This document shows, piece after piece, positions 53,594-63,146 of a stretch of DNA of 64,000 nt. Source of the DNA: Achromobacter insolitus (GTDB lineage Bacteria > Pseudomonadota > Gammaproteobacteria > Burkholderiales > Burkholderiaceae_B). How positions within the stretch are numbered: position 1 is the first letter of the stretch; each line of letters starts with the position of its first letter. Location of the stretch: assembly GCF_002209555.1 (NCBI RefSeq), contig NZ_NJIF01000007.1, positions 62,001-126,000 of the forward strand, read 5' to 3'. The translations under genes and the position numbers were made by a program. The notes beneath the pieces were generated by a model that saw only the letters and a program-made list of their open reading frames with translations, did not search any database and was not told the DNA's origin.

Positions 53594-54723
53594 CAGATGC
53601 CCACCGAACTGAAGATCACGGCGTAAAGCGCATCCAGCAGGATCACGCCGGTAATGGAAGTGACCACTGATGTGGTGGTGCCACGGCCCAGGCTTTCCGT
53701 GTTGGGCTGGATGCACAGGCCAAAATGGCAAGCGATCAGCGCAATCAGTATGCCGAACGTCACCCCTTTCAGGATACCGATCCAATAGTTGGTCAGCGAA
53801 ATGGCATCCGGCAGCGACTGCAGGAACCATTGGGCCGATATGCCCAATTTCGCCTGGGCAGCCAGCATGCCTCCCATAAGCGCCATGGCATCTGTCCACA
53901 GCACCAGCAGCGGCATGGTCACGGCCAGGGCCACCACACGCGGCAGGATCAGGCGCTGTCCATGGGAAATACCCATGACCAGCATCGCGTCCAGCTCCTG
54001 GGTTACGCGCATGACGCCAATCTGCGCGGTGATAGCCGAACCCGAACGGCCAGCAACCAGAATGGCAGCCAACACCGGTCCCAATTCGCGCACGATCGAC
54101 ACGCCCAGCAGGCGGACGATGAAGCGATCGGCACCGAACATCTGCAACTGCTGCGCGGACAGATACGACAGGACCACGCCTATCAGGAAGCCGACCAGTG
54201 CCGTAATGCCGAGCGCTTGAGCCCCGGTGCGGTACACCTGCGCCGAGATCTCGCGCCATGGCCCCCTGCTCGGACGGCGCAGCATCCCGCCCAGGTCCAG
54301 GATGAGCTGCCCGAGCATGATCAACAAAGCGCGCCCGTTATCGAGGCCTTTGAATATGGCCTCGCCCACGGCGCGCAACCAGCTCCAGGGATCGCGTTTG
54401 GCAGCCGCAGCCGGGGCTTCGCCCTTGTTCATGGCCAACGCATTGAATACATCCTGCTGCCCGGCGGACCAGCGCACCCGTTCGGGCAGCTTGTGGCCCC
54501 AGGCCTCCCAGATCAACAGCGCGCCTATCGTGTCCAGGCGGCCAATGCCATGCAGATCCCAGCGCGCCCCGCCATCGGTCGCGCAGGCCAGCGCCTCCCG
54601 GCGGCGCTGCACCTCGCCCGGTTCGGCCAGCGCCAGCACGCTCCAGTCGCCGGCCACATGGCACACGCCTCCTTCGAAGCGGAAAGGCGCGGCGGCGGGT
54701 GCGGACGAAGCGGAATGCGGCAT
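53593..54723 (-). CDS. MlaE-family permease with N-terminal STAS domain
   Basis: A 376-residue protein. About residues 15-115 form a STAS-like domain (the role played in E. coli by the separate MlaB protein). The rest is an MlaE permease with five or six helices: VRELGPVLAAILVAGRSGSAITAQIGVMRVTQELDA and GVILLDALYAVIFSSVGI are family signatures. It begins the four-gene MCE operon. The STAS fusion means no separate mlaB is needed. Lipid cargo and direction are unknown. Confidence 0.93.
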   Translation of the reverse strand: MPHSASSAPAAAPFRFEGGVCHVAGDWSVLALAEPGEVQRRREALACATDGGARWDLHGIGRLDTIGALLIWEAWGHKLPERVRWSAGQQDVFNALAMNKGEAPAAAAKRDPWSWLRAVGEAIFKGLDNGRALLIMLGQLILDLGGMLRRPSRGPWREISAQVYRTGAQALGITALVGFLIGVVLSYLSAQQLQMFGADRFIVRLLGVSIVRELGPVLAAILVAGRSGSAITAQIGVMRVTQELDAMLVMGISHGQRLILPRVVALAVTMPLLVLWTDAMALMGGMLAAQAKLGISAQWFLQSLPDAISLTNYWIGILKGVTFGILIALIACHFGLCIQPNTESLGRGTTTSVVTSITGVILLDALYAVIFSSVGI

Positions 54724-54833
54724 GCAGAGAGGCTACCAATGCAAAATGTGTCGTCAATGATATACGCAGATATGCGCCCCGCGCAGGCGCGCCGCCAGCG
54801 CGGCCGTACGCGGTGTGCCCTACAATCGCCGCC

Positions 54834-55682
54834 ATGTCCGATCAAGTCCGCCCAATCGACCTGCCCGCGCCGCAAGCCCTGGCCCGGGAACTGGCCGCTC
54901 GCCTGCCCGCCTTCCAGGATATCGCCTGGACCGGCAGCACCGGGTCGACCAACGCCGACCTGCTGGCACGCGCCCGTGCGCGCGGGGTAGGCAAACCCTG
55001 GCTGCTGGGCACGCACCTGCAGGAAACGGGACGCGGACGCGCGGGTCGGCCCTGGCAGAACCGTTCGGGCTCCACCTTGATGTTCTCCTGCGCCTTCGAC
55101 GTCCACCTGCCGGCCGTGCAACTGCCCGCGCTGTCCCCGCTGGCCGGCGTAGCCGCCTGCGAGGCCCTGCGCGCCGTCGCCGGGCCGGGCGCGGCGGGAC
55201 TCTGCATGAAATGGCCCAACGACGTGCAATGGCGTGACGCCAAGCTCGCCGGCGTGTTGGTGGAAACCACCCGCAATCCTGGCGGCGCCGAAGCCGGCTA
55301 CACGGTCGTCATCGGAATGGGCGTCAACCTGATCGATGCGGACCGGCTGTCGCTTGCGCTGGAACGTGAAGTCGCCGACTGGAGCCAGGTGCAGGCCCAC
55401 GCTTCCCACATTGCCACCGCCGCCGATCTGGTCTGCGCCAGCGCTACCGCCTGGCATGAAGCCATCCAGACCCTGGAAAGCGAGGGGTTCGGCGCATTCA
55501 AGCGGCGTTTCGACCAGGTGGACGCCCTGGCCGGCCGCAAGGTCAACGTCCTGGACAAGGGCGCTATTCTTCTTAGCGGCACCGCATGCGGCGTGGACGA
55601 TCATGGCCGCCTGCTGGTGCAAACGCCCGAGGGCGCCAAACCGATCCTGGTCGGTGAAATCTCGATTCGACGCCAAGCATGA
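54834..55682 (+). CDS. birA: Biotin--[acetyl-CoA-carboxylase] ligase
   Basis: A 282-residue biotin protein ligase that activates biotin as biotinyl-AMP and attaches it to the carboxylase carrier protein. The biotin-binding motif is GRGRAGRPW, and KWPNDV and KLAGVLVE follow. There is no N-terminal HTH, so it is a class I ligase that does not act as a repressor. ATG 54834 is preferred; the frame reaches 54699. Its stop overlaps coaX by four bases, so the two are translationally coupled, as in Bordetella. Confidence 0.95.
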   Translation: MSDQVRPIDLPAPQALARELAARLPAFQDIAWTGSTGSTNADLLARARARGVGKPWLLGTHLQETGRGRAGRPWQNRSGSTLMFSCAFDVHLPAVQLPALSPLAGVAACEALRAVAGPGAAGLCMKWPNDVQWRDAKLAGVLVETTRNPGGAEAGYTVVIGMGVNLIDADRLSLALEREVADWSQVQAHASHIATAADLVCASATAWHEAIQTLESEGFGAFKRRFDQVDALAGRKVNVLDKGAILLSGTACGVDDHGRLLVQTPEGAKPILVGEISIRRQA

Positions 55683-56485
55683 TTATTCTCATCGACTCCG
55701 GCAACAGCCGTCTCAAGGTGGGTTGGCTGGACGCCAGCAACCCCGACACGCCGCGCGAGCCTGCGGCGGTCGCCTTCGACGGCCTGGACCTGGACGCCCT
55801 GGACCGCTGGCTGGCCGCCCTGCCACGCCGCCCCTCGCGGGCGCTGGGCGTGAACGTGGCAGGCGAGGCCCGCGGCACGGCCATCGCCGCCATTCTGCAG
55901 AAGCACGGCTGCGAGGTGACTTGGTCGCCGTCGCAGGCGGCAACGTTGGGACTGGTCAATAGCTACAAGACACCCACGCAGCTGGGCGCCGACCGCTGGG
56001 CATCTTTGCTGGGCGTGCTGTCGCGCCTGCCCGGCGCGCACCCGCCCTTCGTGCTGGCCAGCTTCGGCACCGCCACCACCATCGATACTGTCGGCCCGGA
56101 CAACGTCTTCGCCGGCGGCCTGATCCTTCCCGGCCCCGCCATGATGCGCAACGCGCTGGCCCACGGCACCGCAAACCTTCCCATCGCCAATGGCCAGGTC
56201 GTGGCCTACCCCACGGATACGCACGAGGCCATCGCCTCCGGCATCGCCGCCGCGCAGGCCGGCGCCGTGGTGCGCCAATGGCTGGCCGGACGCCAGCGCT
56301 ACGGCCAGACCCCCCAGATCTACGCGGCGGGCGGTGGCTGGCCTGAAGTGCACCAGGAAATCGAACGCCTGCTGGCAGACGCGGGCGGCGCATTCGGCGC
56401 CGCGCCCGTACCCATCTATCTGGATCACCCCGTCCTGGACGGGCTGGCCGCGGTCGCCCGCGCCACCCTGGACGCCGAAGCCTGA
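55679..56485 (+). CDS. coaX: Type III pantothenate kinase (Baf homologue)
   Basis: A 268-residue kinase of the ASKHA fold that phosphorylates pantothenate, the first step of CoA synthesis. The phosphate-binding loop is [14 protein letters not shown] at the N-terminus; [12 protein letters not shown] and [10 protein letters not shown] are diagnostic. In Bordetella pertussis the homologue Baf was found through an effect on virulence-gene (bvg) expression. It overlaps birA by ATGA and is followed after 15 bases by a small membrane protein gene. Confidence 0.95.
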   Translation: MIILIDSGNSRLKVGWLDASNPDTPREPAAVAFDGLDLDALDRWLAALPRRPSRALGVNVAGEARGTAIAAILQKHGCEVTWSPSQAATLGLVNSYKTPTQLGADRWASLLGVLSRLPGAHPPFVLASFGTATTIDTVGPDNVFAGGLILPGPAMMRNALAHGTANLPIANGQVVAYPTDTHEAIASGIAAAQAGAVVRQWLAGRQRYGQTPQIYAAGGGWPEVHQEIERLLADAGGAFGAAPVPIYLDHPVLDGLAAVARATLDAEA

Positions 56486-56500
56486 ACCGGAGCCCCGGCC

Positions 56501-56680
56501 ATGCGCGTGCTCTTCATCCTCATCCTGCTTGCAAATCTGGGGGTCTATGCGTTGGGTCAGGGTTGGCTGGGGGTGCGCCCAGAGGACGAAGGCCGCGATC
56601 CGCGCCGCTTCAACCAGGAACTGAACCCGGGCGCCGTCACCTTGGTTCCCCGGACTACGCCCCCTCGCGCCGCGCCTTGA
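56501..56680 (+). CDS. 59-residue membrane protein downstream of coaX
   Basis: A small ORF starting MRVLFILILLANLGVYALGQG with one N-terminal membrane helix. A polar tail carries GRDPRRFNQELNPGAVTLVP. In Burkholderia-type relatives, from memory, similar sequences begin longer SPOR-domain-type proteins; here the gene stops at 59 residues and no SPOR domain follows. It lies 15 bases after coaX and probably belongs to the birA-coaX operon. It ends 46 bases before the convergent waaA. Confidence 0.6.
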   Translation: MRVLFILILLANLGVYALGQGWLGVRPEDEGRDPRRFNQELNPGAVTLVPRTTPPRAAP

Positions 56681-56726
56681 TGCAGGATTCCGGGCTGGCG
56701 CCCCGTGGCGCAGGCAAACCGCAGCG

Positions 56727-58016
56727 CTATCCCGGAGTTTGCGTCTCCAGCCAGGGCGCCAATGCCTTGAGCGTGCGTCCCGTGGCGCCGGAATGCATGC
56801 GAAACCACGCCAGCGCCGCCTGCGCCGCGCGCCGCCGGCGCGCTTCGTCGCCCAGCAGCGCCATGGCGGCCTCCACTGCTTGGCCGGTATCGGGCGCGCG
56901 CAGCGCGGCGCCTGCCGCAATGGCGTCTTCCGCTGCCTGCTTGAAATTGAACGTATGCGGACCAACGATGACCGGCACGCCCGCTGCGCAGGCCTCGATC
57001 AGATTCTGGCCGCCCAGCGGCGCAAAGCTGCCTGCCACGATCGCGACATCCGCAGCCGCATAGTAGAAAGCCATCTCGCCCAGCGTATCCCCCAGCATGA
57101 CCGCGGTATCCGGCCCAGGCTCCGCGCCCTGTGAGCGCCGGACATATGGCAGCCCGGCCTCCGACAAGAGGCGCGCGGCCTCGTCAAAACGCTGAGGATG
57201 CCGCGGAATCAGCAGGAACAGTGGTGCCCCCGGCAGCGCCGATTGGCCTTTGATGGCCTGGATGAAGCCGCCGTCCTCGCCCTCGCGCGTGCTGGCCACG
57301 GCCACCACGCGCCGGCCCAGCCGTTCGTGCCAGGCCTGCCCCGCGCCGACTTGCGCCGCAGGCAGGACGAGATCGAATTTCAGATTCCCCGTCACCACAG
57401 GTTGCGGCGCGCCCGCCTGCACCAGCCTGGCCGCATCCTCCGAGGTTTGCGCCAGCACCGCGTCCAGGCCTCCCAGGGCTTCGCGCATCACGCCGCCCAT
57501 CCTGCCCGCTTGGCGCAAGGAAGACGCCGAGAACCGGGCGCTCACGAGCGCCATGGGTACTTTTGCCCCCCGGGCCGCGGCCAGCAGGTTCGGCCAGATT
57601 TCGCGCTCGATGAGCAACCCGCAGCGGGGCCGATAGGCCGCCATGAAGCGCCGCGCCGCGCCGGGAAAGTCGTAGGGCAGCCACGCCTGGCGCAACTGCC
57701 CGCGGGCGATGGCCTCGGCAAACAGGCGCGCGCCCTCGGCGCGGCCGGTGGCCGTCATGTGTGTAAGCAACACCGGCAAGCCGCGGTCCAGCAACGCCTG
57801 CAGCAGGGGCTGCGCCGCGCGGGTCTCGCCCAGGCTGACGGCGTGCACCCAGACGGGCGCGGTCCAAGATGCAGCATGCGCCCCGGCGACGCGGCCGAAG
57901 CGTTCCGGGGAAAAGATTTCCCATTGGCCCCCCGCGCGCCTGGCGCGGTGGCCCATCCAGAGCCAGACCAGCGGTGACAATGCCCTGAGCGCCAGCGAGT
58001 AGACGCCGCGGTTCAT
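56727..58016 (-). CDS. waaA: 3-deoxy-D-manno-octulosonic acid (Kdo) transferase
   Basis: A 429-residue inner-membrane-anchored GT30 transferase that adds Kdo to lipid IVA, the first core step in LPS. Landmarks are the N-terminal anchor (YSLALRALSPLVWLW), WVHAVSLGE, EREIWPN and GGQNLIEACAAGVPVIVGPHTFNF. It starts one base after the waaC stop, so waaC-waaA form one operon. In Bordetella the enzyme typically adds one Kdo; the number cannot be judged here. Confidence 0.95.
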   Translation of the reverse strand: MNRGVYSLALRALSPLVWLWMGHRARRAGGQWEIFSPERFGRVAGAHAASWTAPVWVHAVSLGETRAAQPLLQALLDRGLPVLLTHMTATGRAEGARLFAEAIARGQLRQAWLPYDFPGAARRFMAAYRPRCGLLIEREIWPNLLAAARGAKVPMALVSARFSASSLRQAGRMGGVMREALGGLDAVLAQTSEDAARLVQAGAPQPVVTGNLKFDLVLPAAQVGAGQAWHERLGRRVVAVASTREGEDGGFIQAIKGQSALPGAPLFLLIPRHPQRFDEAARLLSEAGLPYVRRSQGAEPGPDTAVMLGDTLGEMAFYYAAADVAIVAGSFAPLGGQNLIEACAAGVPVIVGPHTFNFKQAAEDAIAAGAALRAPDTGQAVEAAMALLGDEARRRRAAQAALAWFRMHSGATGRTLKALAPWLETQTPG

Positions 58017-58017
58017 G

Positions 58018-59046
58018 TCACTGGGCGGCCAAAGCCTGCTCCACCGCCGCCATCACGGCCTCGCGCGACGGCGAAGCCCCGCGGTCGCCCAGGCTGGCGG
58101 TGTAGCTGGAGCCGACCAGCGGCGTGCGTACGGGTGTGGAAGCGCGGTAGATACCGATAGTGGGACGACCCAGGGCGGCCGATAGGTGGGTCAACCCGCT
58201 ATCGAGCCCAACCATCAGGCGCGAACCGGCCAGCAGGCGCGCCACGGCAGTCAGATCCATGCGGGGCATCACCTCGGCGCCATCCATGCCGGCCACCAGC
58301 AAACGGGCGCGCTGGGCTTCCGCTTCGTTGCCGCACAGCAAGCGCAGCGTGCAGCCGGCATCGCGCAAGCGGCGGAATACTGCGCGCCAATCATCTTCCG
58401 GCCAGAGTTTGTCGTCGCGGCTGGCCGACGGCATGATGACTGCATAACCCCGGTCGGTATCCAGATGATGCAACCGCGGCGGATCGGCCGGCTCGTTTTC
58501 CGCCATGGCCTCTGCGTTCCCGGCCTGCGCTGCCTGGCGCGAAAACGCCTGCAGCCCGAAATCGGGCTGGCCGGCGTATTGGTAGCCGAATGTCAACGCG
58601 GCCAGCTTGCGCTGACGTATGACGGCCGGTTGCCAGAACTCGACCCGGTGTCGCACGTTATAGAAAAGCGACGCCAGCGGCTCGCGCGCCGAACGCCAGT
58701 CCAAGCCATGCCGCACGCCTCGCGCCTGGCGAACCAGCCAAGCGGATTTGAGCAGCGCCTGCATGTCGAGCACGATGTCATATTGCTTGGCGCGCAAGCG
58801 CTCTTTCAGTGCGTGCCGTTCGGCCCGGACCTGCGACGACCACCATGCCTTGCGCCAGCGTCGGTGCGCTACTTTGATGACCTCATTGACTGCGGGATGC
58901 CAACCGGGAATCTCGGCGAATGCTTCTTCTGCTATCCAGTCGATTTCGGCGTCCGGCACGTGGCGCGCGATGTCGGATATTGCCGGCAGCATGTGCACCA
59001 GATCGCCCAGGGACGAGGTTCGGACAATGAGAATGCGGGTTGGCAT
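58018..59046 (-). CDS. waaC: Lipopolysaccharide heptosyltransferase I
   Basis: A 342-residue GT9 glycosyltransferase that adds the first L-glycero-D-manno-heptose to the Kdo region. Family motifs are RILIVRTSSLGDLVHMLPAISDIAR, EIDWIAEEAF, and GLDSGLTHLSAALGRPTIGIY near the C-terminus. ATG 59046 gives the proper N-terminus MPTRILIV; the frame reaches 59139. It is divergent from the Wzz-like gene and starts the LPS/surface-glycan end of the window. Confidence 0.94.
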   Translation of the reverse strand: MPTRILIVRTSSLGDLVHMLPAISDIARHVPDAEIDWIAEEAFAEIPGWHPAVNEVIKVAHRRWRKAWWSSQVRAERHALKERLRAKQYDIVLDMQALLKSAWLVRQARGVRHGLDWRSAREPLASLFYNVRHRVEFWQPAVIRQRKLAALTFGYQYAGQPDFGLQAFSRQAAQAGNAEAMAENEPADPPRLHHLDTDRGYAVIMPSASRDDKLWPEDDWRAVFRRLRDAGCTLRLLCGNEAEAQRARLLVAGMDGAEVMPRMDLTAVARLLAGSRLMVGLDSGLTHLSAALGRPTIGIYRASTPVRTPLVGSSYTASLGDRGASPSREAVMAAVEQALAAQ

Positions 59047-59415
59047 CAAATCATGAGCAATACGGTCGAAAGAGCGAATGTACAACAACATACGTTGTGC
59101 GCTGCGGGAGGGACGAGGCTGTCCCCGATAGCCCGCCACTTAGCACATTTTGATGGCCCCGCATAGCATCGCGCGCCCCACGCATCAGGTCACAATCTTC
59201 TAACAGATTTATGCATCATCATTGTGACGACACGGCGGGAGCCCGGCATAATGCCAAAAATCAGACTCCTCTCAAGCGCCACCGGTAAAAATCAGATTCG
59301 TCCTGCGCAAGGCGGGCAAAAATCTCTCATACCGAGTGCTTATGAGGAACTTGCTGGCGGCGATATTGCCGCGCATAGACGCCACGCGACGAATATCGAT
59401 ACGACGAAGACCATT
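59047..59415. promoter_or_regulatory. Divergent region with three phased A-tract repeats
   Basis: A 369-base gap between waaC (minus) and the Wzz-like gene (plus), with no convincing gene. It contains AAAAATCAGACTC at 59256, AAAAATCAGATTC at 59287 and AAAAATCTCTC at 59318. The A-tracts are exactly 31 bases apart, near three helical turns, so they sit on one DNA face and should bend the DNA. The block is richer in A/T than the sequence to its left. Confidence 0.6.
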
Positions 59416-60252
59416 ATGAGTTCATCTCCTTACAGCGATTCTGAAAATGATCGCTTCCTGCAGAAAATCCTTATTTCGCACTGGCTGCCCATCATCGCTG
59501 GCGCATTGGTGGGCGTCGTTATTGCAGTCGCCATTGTTATGGCACAACCGAAATTGTGGCCAGCCATTGCACTGGCGAAAATTGGCCAGGTTGGCGGCTC
59601 AGGTCCCGTTACCGACCCTGCGGCTGTGCTCGCCCGCACTCAATTTCCGTCCTTCATCCAGGACGCGCTTCGCGCAGCCGAGATGCCCATCGATATATAC
59701 GGCGATGAGAGGGCAAAGCTGGCAAGAAAAACGCTCACCACGCTAATCCAGAGAGGCCCCAGCCTTTTCCAGATGCAGGTGGATGGATATACCAAAGAAG
59801 ATGCCCAAAAACTCCTGATGGGCGCTCTCGCCGTCCTGCAGCGCGAACACCAGGCCCTGTTGGATGTCGCCGTCGAGGAAAAGAAGGAACGGCTCGCGAG
59901 CTTGGCGAATTCGATCGAGAGCAACTTGAAGGAACGACAGACCATACTCAACAGCATAGAGAGCAATGCGGTGAAAAGCGGGCAATCACAGCCCGATCCG
60001 GTCATGGTTTCCTATCTGTTGCGGGCGAACGAAGTGGAACATGCGCGGTTTGTGGAACAGCAGACCATCCTGAAAGATCAACTCCAAGAGGCCAAGACAT
60101 ATAACACCCGCCTCGAAGCGCCGATCTACGTCACCGAAACGCCCCGGAGCCCCAGCAAGATCATTGCTGCCTTTGTCGGAGCGTTGTTAGGGTTTGCGTT
60201 CATGGTGGCCCTCTTCGCCTTCCGCGCGTGGCTTGTGCCCAGCCGCAACTGA
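59416..60252 (+). CDS. Wzz-like chain-length determinant protein
   Basis: A 278-residue protein with the Wzz/polysaccharide co-polymerase layout. A cytoplasmic N-terminus is followed by one helix (about 25-48), a periplasmic region with a long coiled-coil-like section (about 130-220), and a closing helix (about 250-272) before a short basic tail. A Pro-rich segment (ETPRSPSK) precedes the second helix, as in Wzz. The start ATG 59416 is chosen from the usual N-terminal length. It leads the polysaccharide cluster and would set chain length with the Wzy-like polymerase that follows. Confidence 0.8.
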   Translation: MSSSPYSDSENDRFLQKILISHWLPIIAGALVGVVIAVAIVMAQPKLWPAIALAKIGQVGGSGPVTDPAAVLARTQFPSFIQDALRAAEMPIDIYGDERAKLARKTLTTLIQRGPSLFQMQVDGYTKEDAQKLLMGALAVLQREHQALLDVAVEEKKERLASLANSIESNLKERQTILNSIESNAVKSGQSQPDPVMVSYLLRANEVEHARFVEQQTILKDQLQEAKTYNTRLEAPIYVTETPRSPSKIIAAFVGALLGFAFMVALFAFRAWLVPSRN

Positions 60253-60351
60253 AACCCGGCCCCGGCCACGCACCCGCCGCATTACCCGCCCCTGCTCCGG
60301 CCGCGCCGGTCGCGCCGCCGCTGCCAGGGACGGATTACGCAGCTAGATCAT

Positions 60352-61701
60352 ATGCCCGCTCGCCGCCTTCCGACTGCTTCGAAAGCTAGATTATTACTGC
60401 TGTGTTCCGTGCTGGTTTACGGAGCTTCGATTTCCGTATCGCATGCGCTCTATCTCAGTTCGGAGCAGGCTTATTGGGGGTTTTTCGAGCCATCGCTCGA
60501 CATTGCAAAAATTGTCGCGATCATTGTTGCGCTGGTGATGCCCACGCTGGCCATGCCGCTCAAATTCAACCGGGCTTCTTCCGTCATCCTGCTGCTGTTG
60601 TTTCTGCTCGTTTTTGTTCCGGCCGTCGTCATTAATCTGGAAAATCACGACGAAAGCATAGATAAATATGGCTACCTGATGGGAGCCTTTTCGCTCGGCA
60701 TGACTTTGCTGTTCGCCTCGGTGCGAGCCTTCGGCGCGGAACCGGCAGCCGCTCCGGCCTATATTCCCAGCAAACGGATTGTCTCGATATTCTTCCTGTC
60801 CTGGTTATTTTGCTGCTTAATGCTCGTGGCGATTTACCACAACAGCATGAGCTTCCAGAGCCTGGAAAACGTCTACGACCAGCGAGAAAAAGGTGCGGCC
60901 ACTTCACTCGTCGTTGGCTATGCGCAGGTCTATTTTGCTTATCTCTTCAGCCCTTTCCTGTTTGCCTACGGTTTGGCAAATAAGCGCCCGCTCGCAATAG
61001 TGTTTGCATTGTGCGGTTTTCTTATTACCTACATGATTACCGCGGAGCGGACGGTATTCCTGCTTCCCATCGCGATGTATCTGCTTTACCAGATCGTGCG
61101 GCGCGGCCTGATGGAGGCGCGGCATGTGGCGGTGCTGACCCTGGGTTTCTCCACACTGACTTTGCTGATCGCCTTTCTCTGGCGCTTCATAGGAATATTC
61201 GAGAAGCTCGGTTTTTACTTCCTGACCCGGCTTATCGCTTACCCGGGCGTCTTTGTGGCGCAGTATTACGACTTGTTTTCGCGGCTGGGATACACCTACT
61301 GGTCCCACGTATCCGGTGTCAACAAGTTCGTTGCCGCGCCCAGCCTGCTCGATTTCGACAGGAAATGGCCGATGCTCGGGCGGATTCTCGCCGAGCGCTC
61401 GTTCAATGTGGAAAGCAACTCGAACGCCAGCCTCTTCGCCACTGACGGCGCCGCAGCCCTGGGCCCCATCGGCATCATCGTCATCAGCATCCTGCTGGCG
61501 GCGTGGTTGATCCTTCTGGATCGTGCAACCCGGGACTGGAACCGCCGACTCGTACTGCCGTTGCTGCTGCCTATCGGGCTCGCCCTGGTAAACGTCTCGT
61601 TCTTCACGATGCTGACGTCTTTCGGCGGCATCATCTGGCTGTTGTTCTTCTATGGCACCTGGATCACGGCAAATCAGGTCGGACAAGTGCGCCGGGCTTG
61701 A
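60352..61701 (+). CDS. Wzy-like O-antigen/polysaccharide polymerase
   Basis: A 449-residue membrane protein with about eleven or twelve hydrophobic segments and one large periplasmic loop (about 300-370, with the FDRKWPMLGRILAERSFNVESN segment). This arrangement is typical of Wzy polymerases, which vary so much that sequence motifs are few. It follows a Wzz-like gene after 99 bases. The base composition is more AT-rich than in the LPS core genes to the left, common for O-antigen genes. An O-antigen ligase-like role is an alternative. Confidence 0.72.
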   Translation: MPARRLPTASKARLLLLCSVLVYGASISVSHALYLSSEQAYWGFFEPSLDIAKIVAIIVALVMPTLAMPLKFNRASSVILLLLFLLVFVPAVVINLENHDESIDKYGYLMGAFSLGMTLLFASVRAFGAEPAAAPAYIPSKRIVSIFFLSWLFCCLMLVAIYHNSMSFQSLENVYDQREKGAATSLVVGYAQVYFAYLFSPFLFAYGLANKRPLAIVFALCGFLITYMITAERTVFLLPIAMYLLYQIVRRGLMEARHVAVLTLGFSTLTLLIAFLWRFIGIFEKLGFYFLTRLIAYPGVFVAQYYDLFSRLGYTYWSHVSGVNKFVAAPSLLDFDRKWPMLGRILAERSFNVESNSNASLFATDGAAALGPIGIIVISILLAAWLILLDRATRDWNRRLVLPLLLPIGLALVNVSFFTMLTSFGGIIWLLFFYGTWITANQVGQVRRA

Positions 61702-61727
61702 GCCCCTTCCACCGCAACCTTCCCAGA

Positions 61728-61747
61728 TGGCGGCATTCCCGCCGCCA
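61728..61747. terminator. Hairpin between convergent wzy-like and wzx-like genes
   Basis: A 7-bp inverted repeat, TGGCGGC (61728-61734) and GCCGCCA (61741-61747), around ATTCCC. It lies in the 51-base gap between two convergent genes. No T-run follows on either strand, so termination is only suggested. Confidence 0.4.
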
Positions 61748-61752
61748 CGCGC

Positions 61753-63039
61753 TCAGGCCGACACCGGTTTGCCTCCGACGGTTTGGCCGCATGCCGCCTT
61801 GTACTGCAGGACGAAGTGCAAGGCATACATGACGCAGTACGCCGCGACCAGGAACACCACGGAGTAGAACAGGGAATTCAGGAAATAATATCCTGCCCAT
61901 ATTCCCACGCCGACCAAGACAAGGCGGGTCACTTGCCAGATCAGATCCAGCCGGTACATCTTGGTCAGCAGAACCGTGTAGCTCAACGGCGAAACCACCG
62001 TCTGGAAAAAGATCAAGGCTCCCAAGACTGCCGCTATTTTTCCGGCTTCGGCCCAAGCGTCGCCGAAGACGATGGAAAAAAAGAACGGAGAGGCGGCCAT
62101 GGTGACCACTGCGGGGACCGCTCCGAGTATCGCCAGTTTCTTGGCAGTCTTCAGGAATACGGAACGGCAGTTTCCAATGCGATTGAATGTGGCCGCAGCC
62201 TCTTGGCGATACACCTCTCCGATCGAGGACGCGATAAAGGCGCATGGCATGACCAGCACCCGTTCAGGCAGGGAATAGAGGCCAACGGCGTGAGAGTCAT
62301 ATAGAAACGCCAGAAGAATGACGGGCGCCTGGCCCGACACCACGTTCGCCAATTGGCCAATGACCATGAAACGCGGAAAGTCCTTGTAGCGCTTGGCCAC
62401 GGCGACCACCCGCTTCAGGCTTGCCGTACGCCAGAACCTGCGAAATTCGTCTGCATACTCTTGCAAGAGCTTGAGCATCATGCAGGCTGCGCCAAGCGCA
62501 TGTCCAAGGATCAAGCCGAAACCACTCAGGGAAAGCGCGCCGAGCGCCACCTGCCCCGAACACAGCGTCAGCGCCTGAATGACTCGGGCCTGCGAAATGC
62601 CTTTGTAGCGCTTGCGGCGAGTCCCCCAGGACGTCAGGATCAGGTTGGCAGTGGTCAGGAAGATGCCCACCGTCAACATCGGAAATATGACAAACGGGGG
62701 AATATGCCTGGCGATCAGATCGGGGATTGCCATCACGACGATCCCCGACAGAACGATAAAGCCAGCGCTGAAAATGCCTGTCAGCCCAAAGGCCAGGAGC
62801 AACAGATAATAGGCGTACCGGTCCGTTGGCGCCAAGACTATGGTCAGCTCGAACCGAAGTGAAGCGAAAACCGAGCCGATCGCTGCAAGCGACGCATAAA
62901 CGGCAAGGTACCCGAACTGTTCCGGCGAAAAAAACCGCGACAACAGAGGGCTGAGCAGGAGCGCGATGAGCAATGCCAGCGAACTACCGCTGAGCACAGT
63001 GAGTACGTTCTTGGAAAAATCGCTTTTTAGTAATTTCAC
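61753..63039 (-). CDS. Wzx-like polysaccharide flippase
   Basis: A 428-residue MATE/MOP-type membrane protein with about twelve helices. The N-terminus (VLTVLSGSSLALLIALLLSPLLSRFFSPEQFGYLAVYASL) is typical of Wzx O-antigen flippases, which move lipid-linked repeat units across the inner membrane. It is convergent with the Wzy-like gene and on the same strand as the glycosyltransferase at the window edge. This indicates two facing units in one surface-glycan locus. Confidence 0.85.
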   Translation of the reverse strand: MKLLKSDFSKNVLTVLSGSSLALLIALLLSPLLSRFFSPEQFGYLAVYASLAAIGSVFASLRFELTIVLAPTDRYAYYLLLLAFGLTGIFSAGFIVLSGIVVMAIPDLIARHIPPFVIFPMLTVGIFLTTANLILTSWGTRRKRYKGISQARVIQALTLCSGQVALGALSLSGFGLILGHALGAACMMLKLLQEYADEFRRFWRTASLKRVVAVAKRYKDFPRFMVIGQLANVVSGQAPVILLAFLYDSHAVGLYSLPERVLVMPCAFIASSIGEVYRQEAAATFNRIGNCRSVFLKTAKKLAILGAVPAVVTMAASPFFFSIVFGDAWAEAGKIAAVLGALIFFQTVVSPLSYTVLLTKMYRLDLIWQVTRLVLVGVGIWAGYYFLNSLFYSVVFLVAAYCVMYALHFVLQYKAACGQTVGGKPVSA

Positions 63040-63146
63040 TGGCTTTCAGCACGCTTTAGAGATGAGCCGAGCCCGCGAGCCTGTTTCGCGCGGAGATTCG
63101 GACAGGAATACGGATTCCCTGGAAACCTGACTGCTCGGACAATGCG

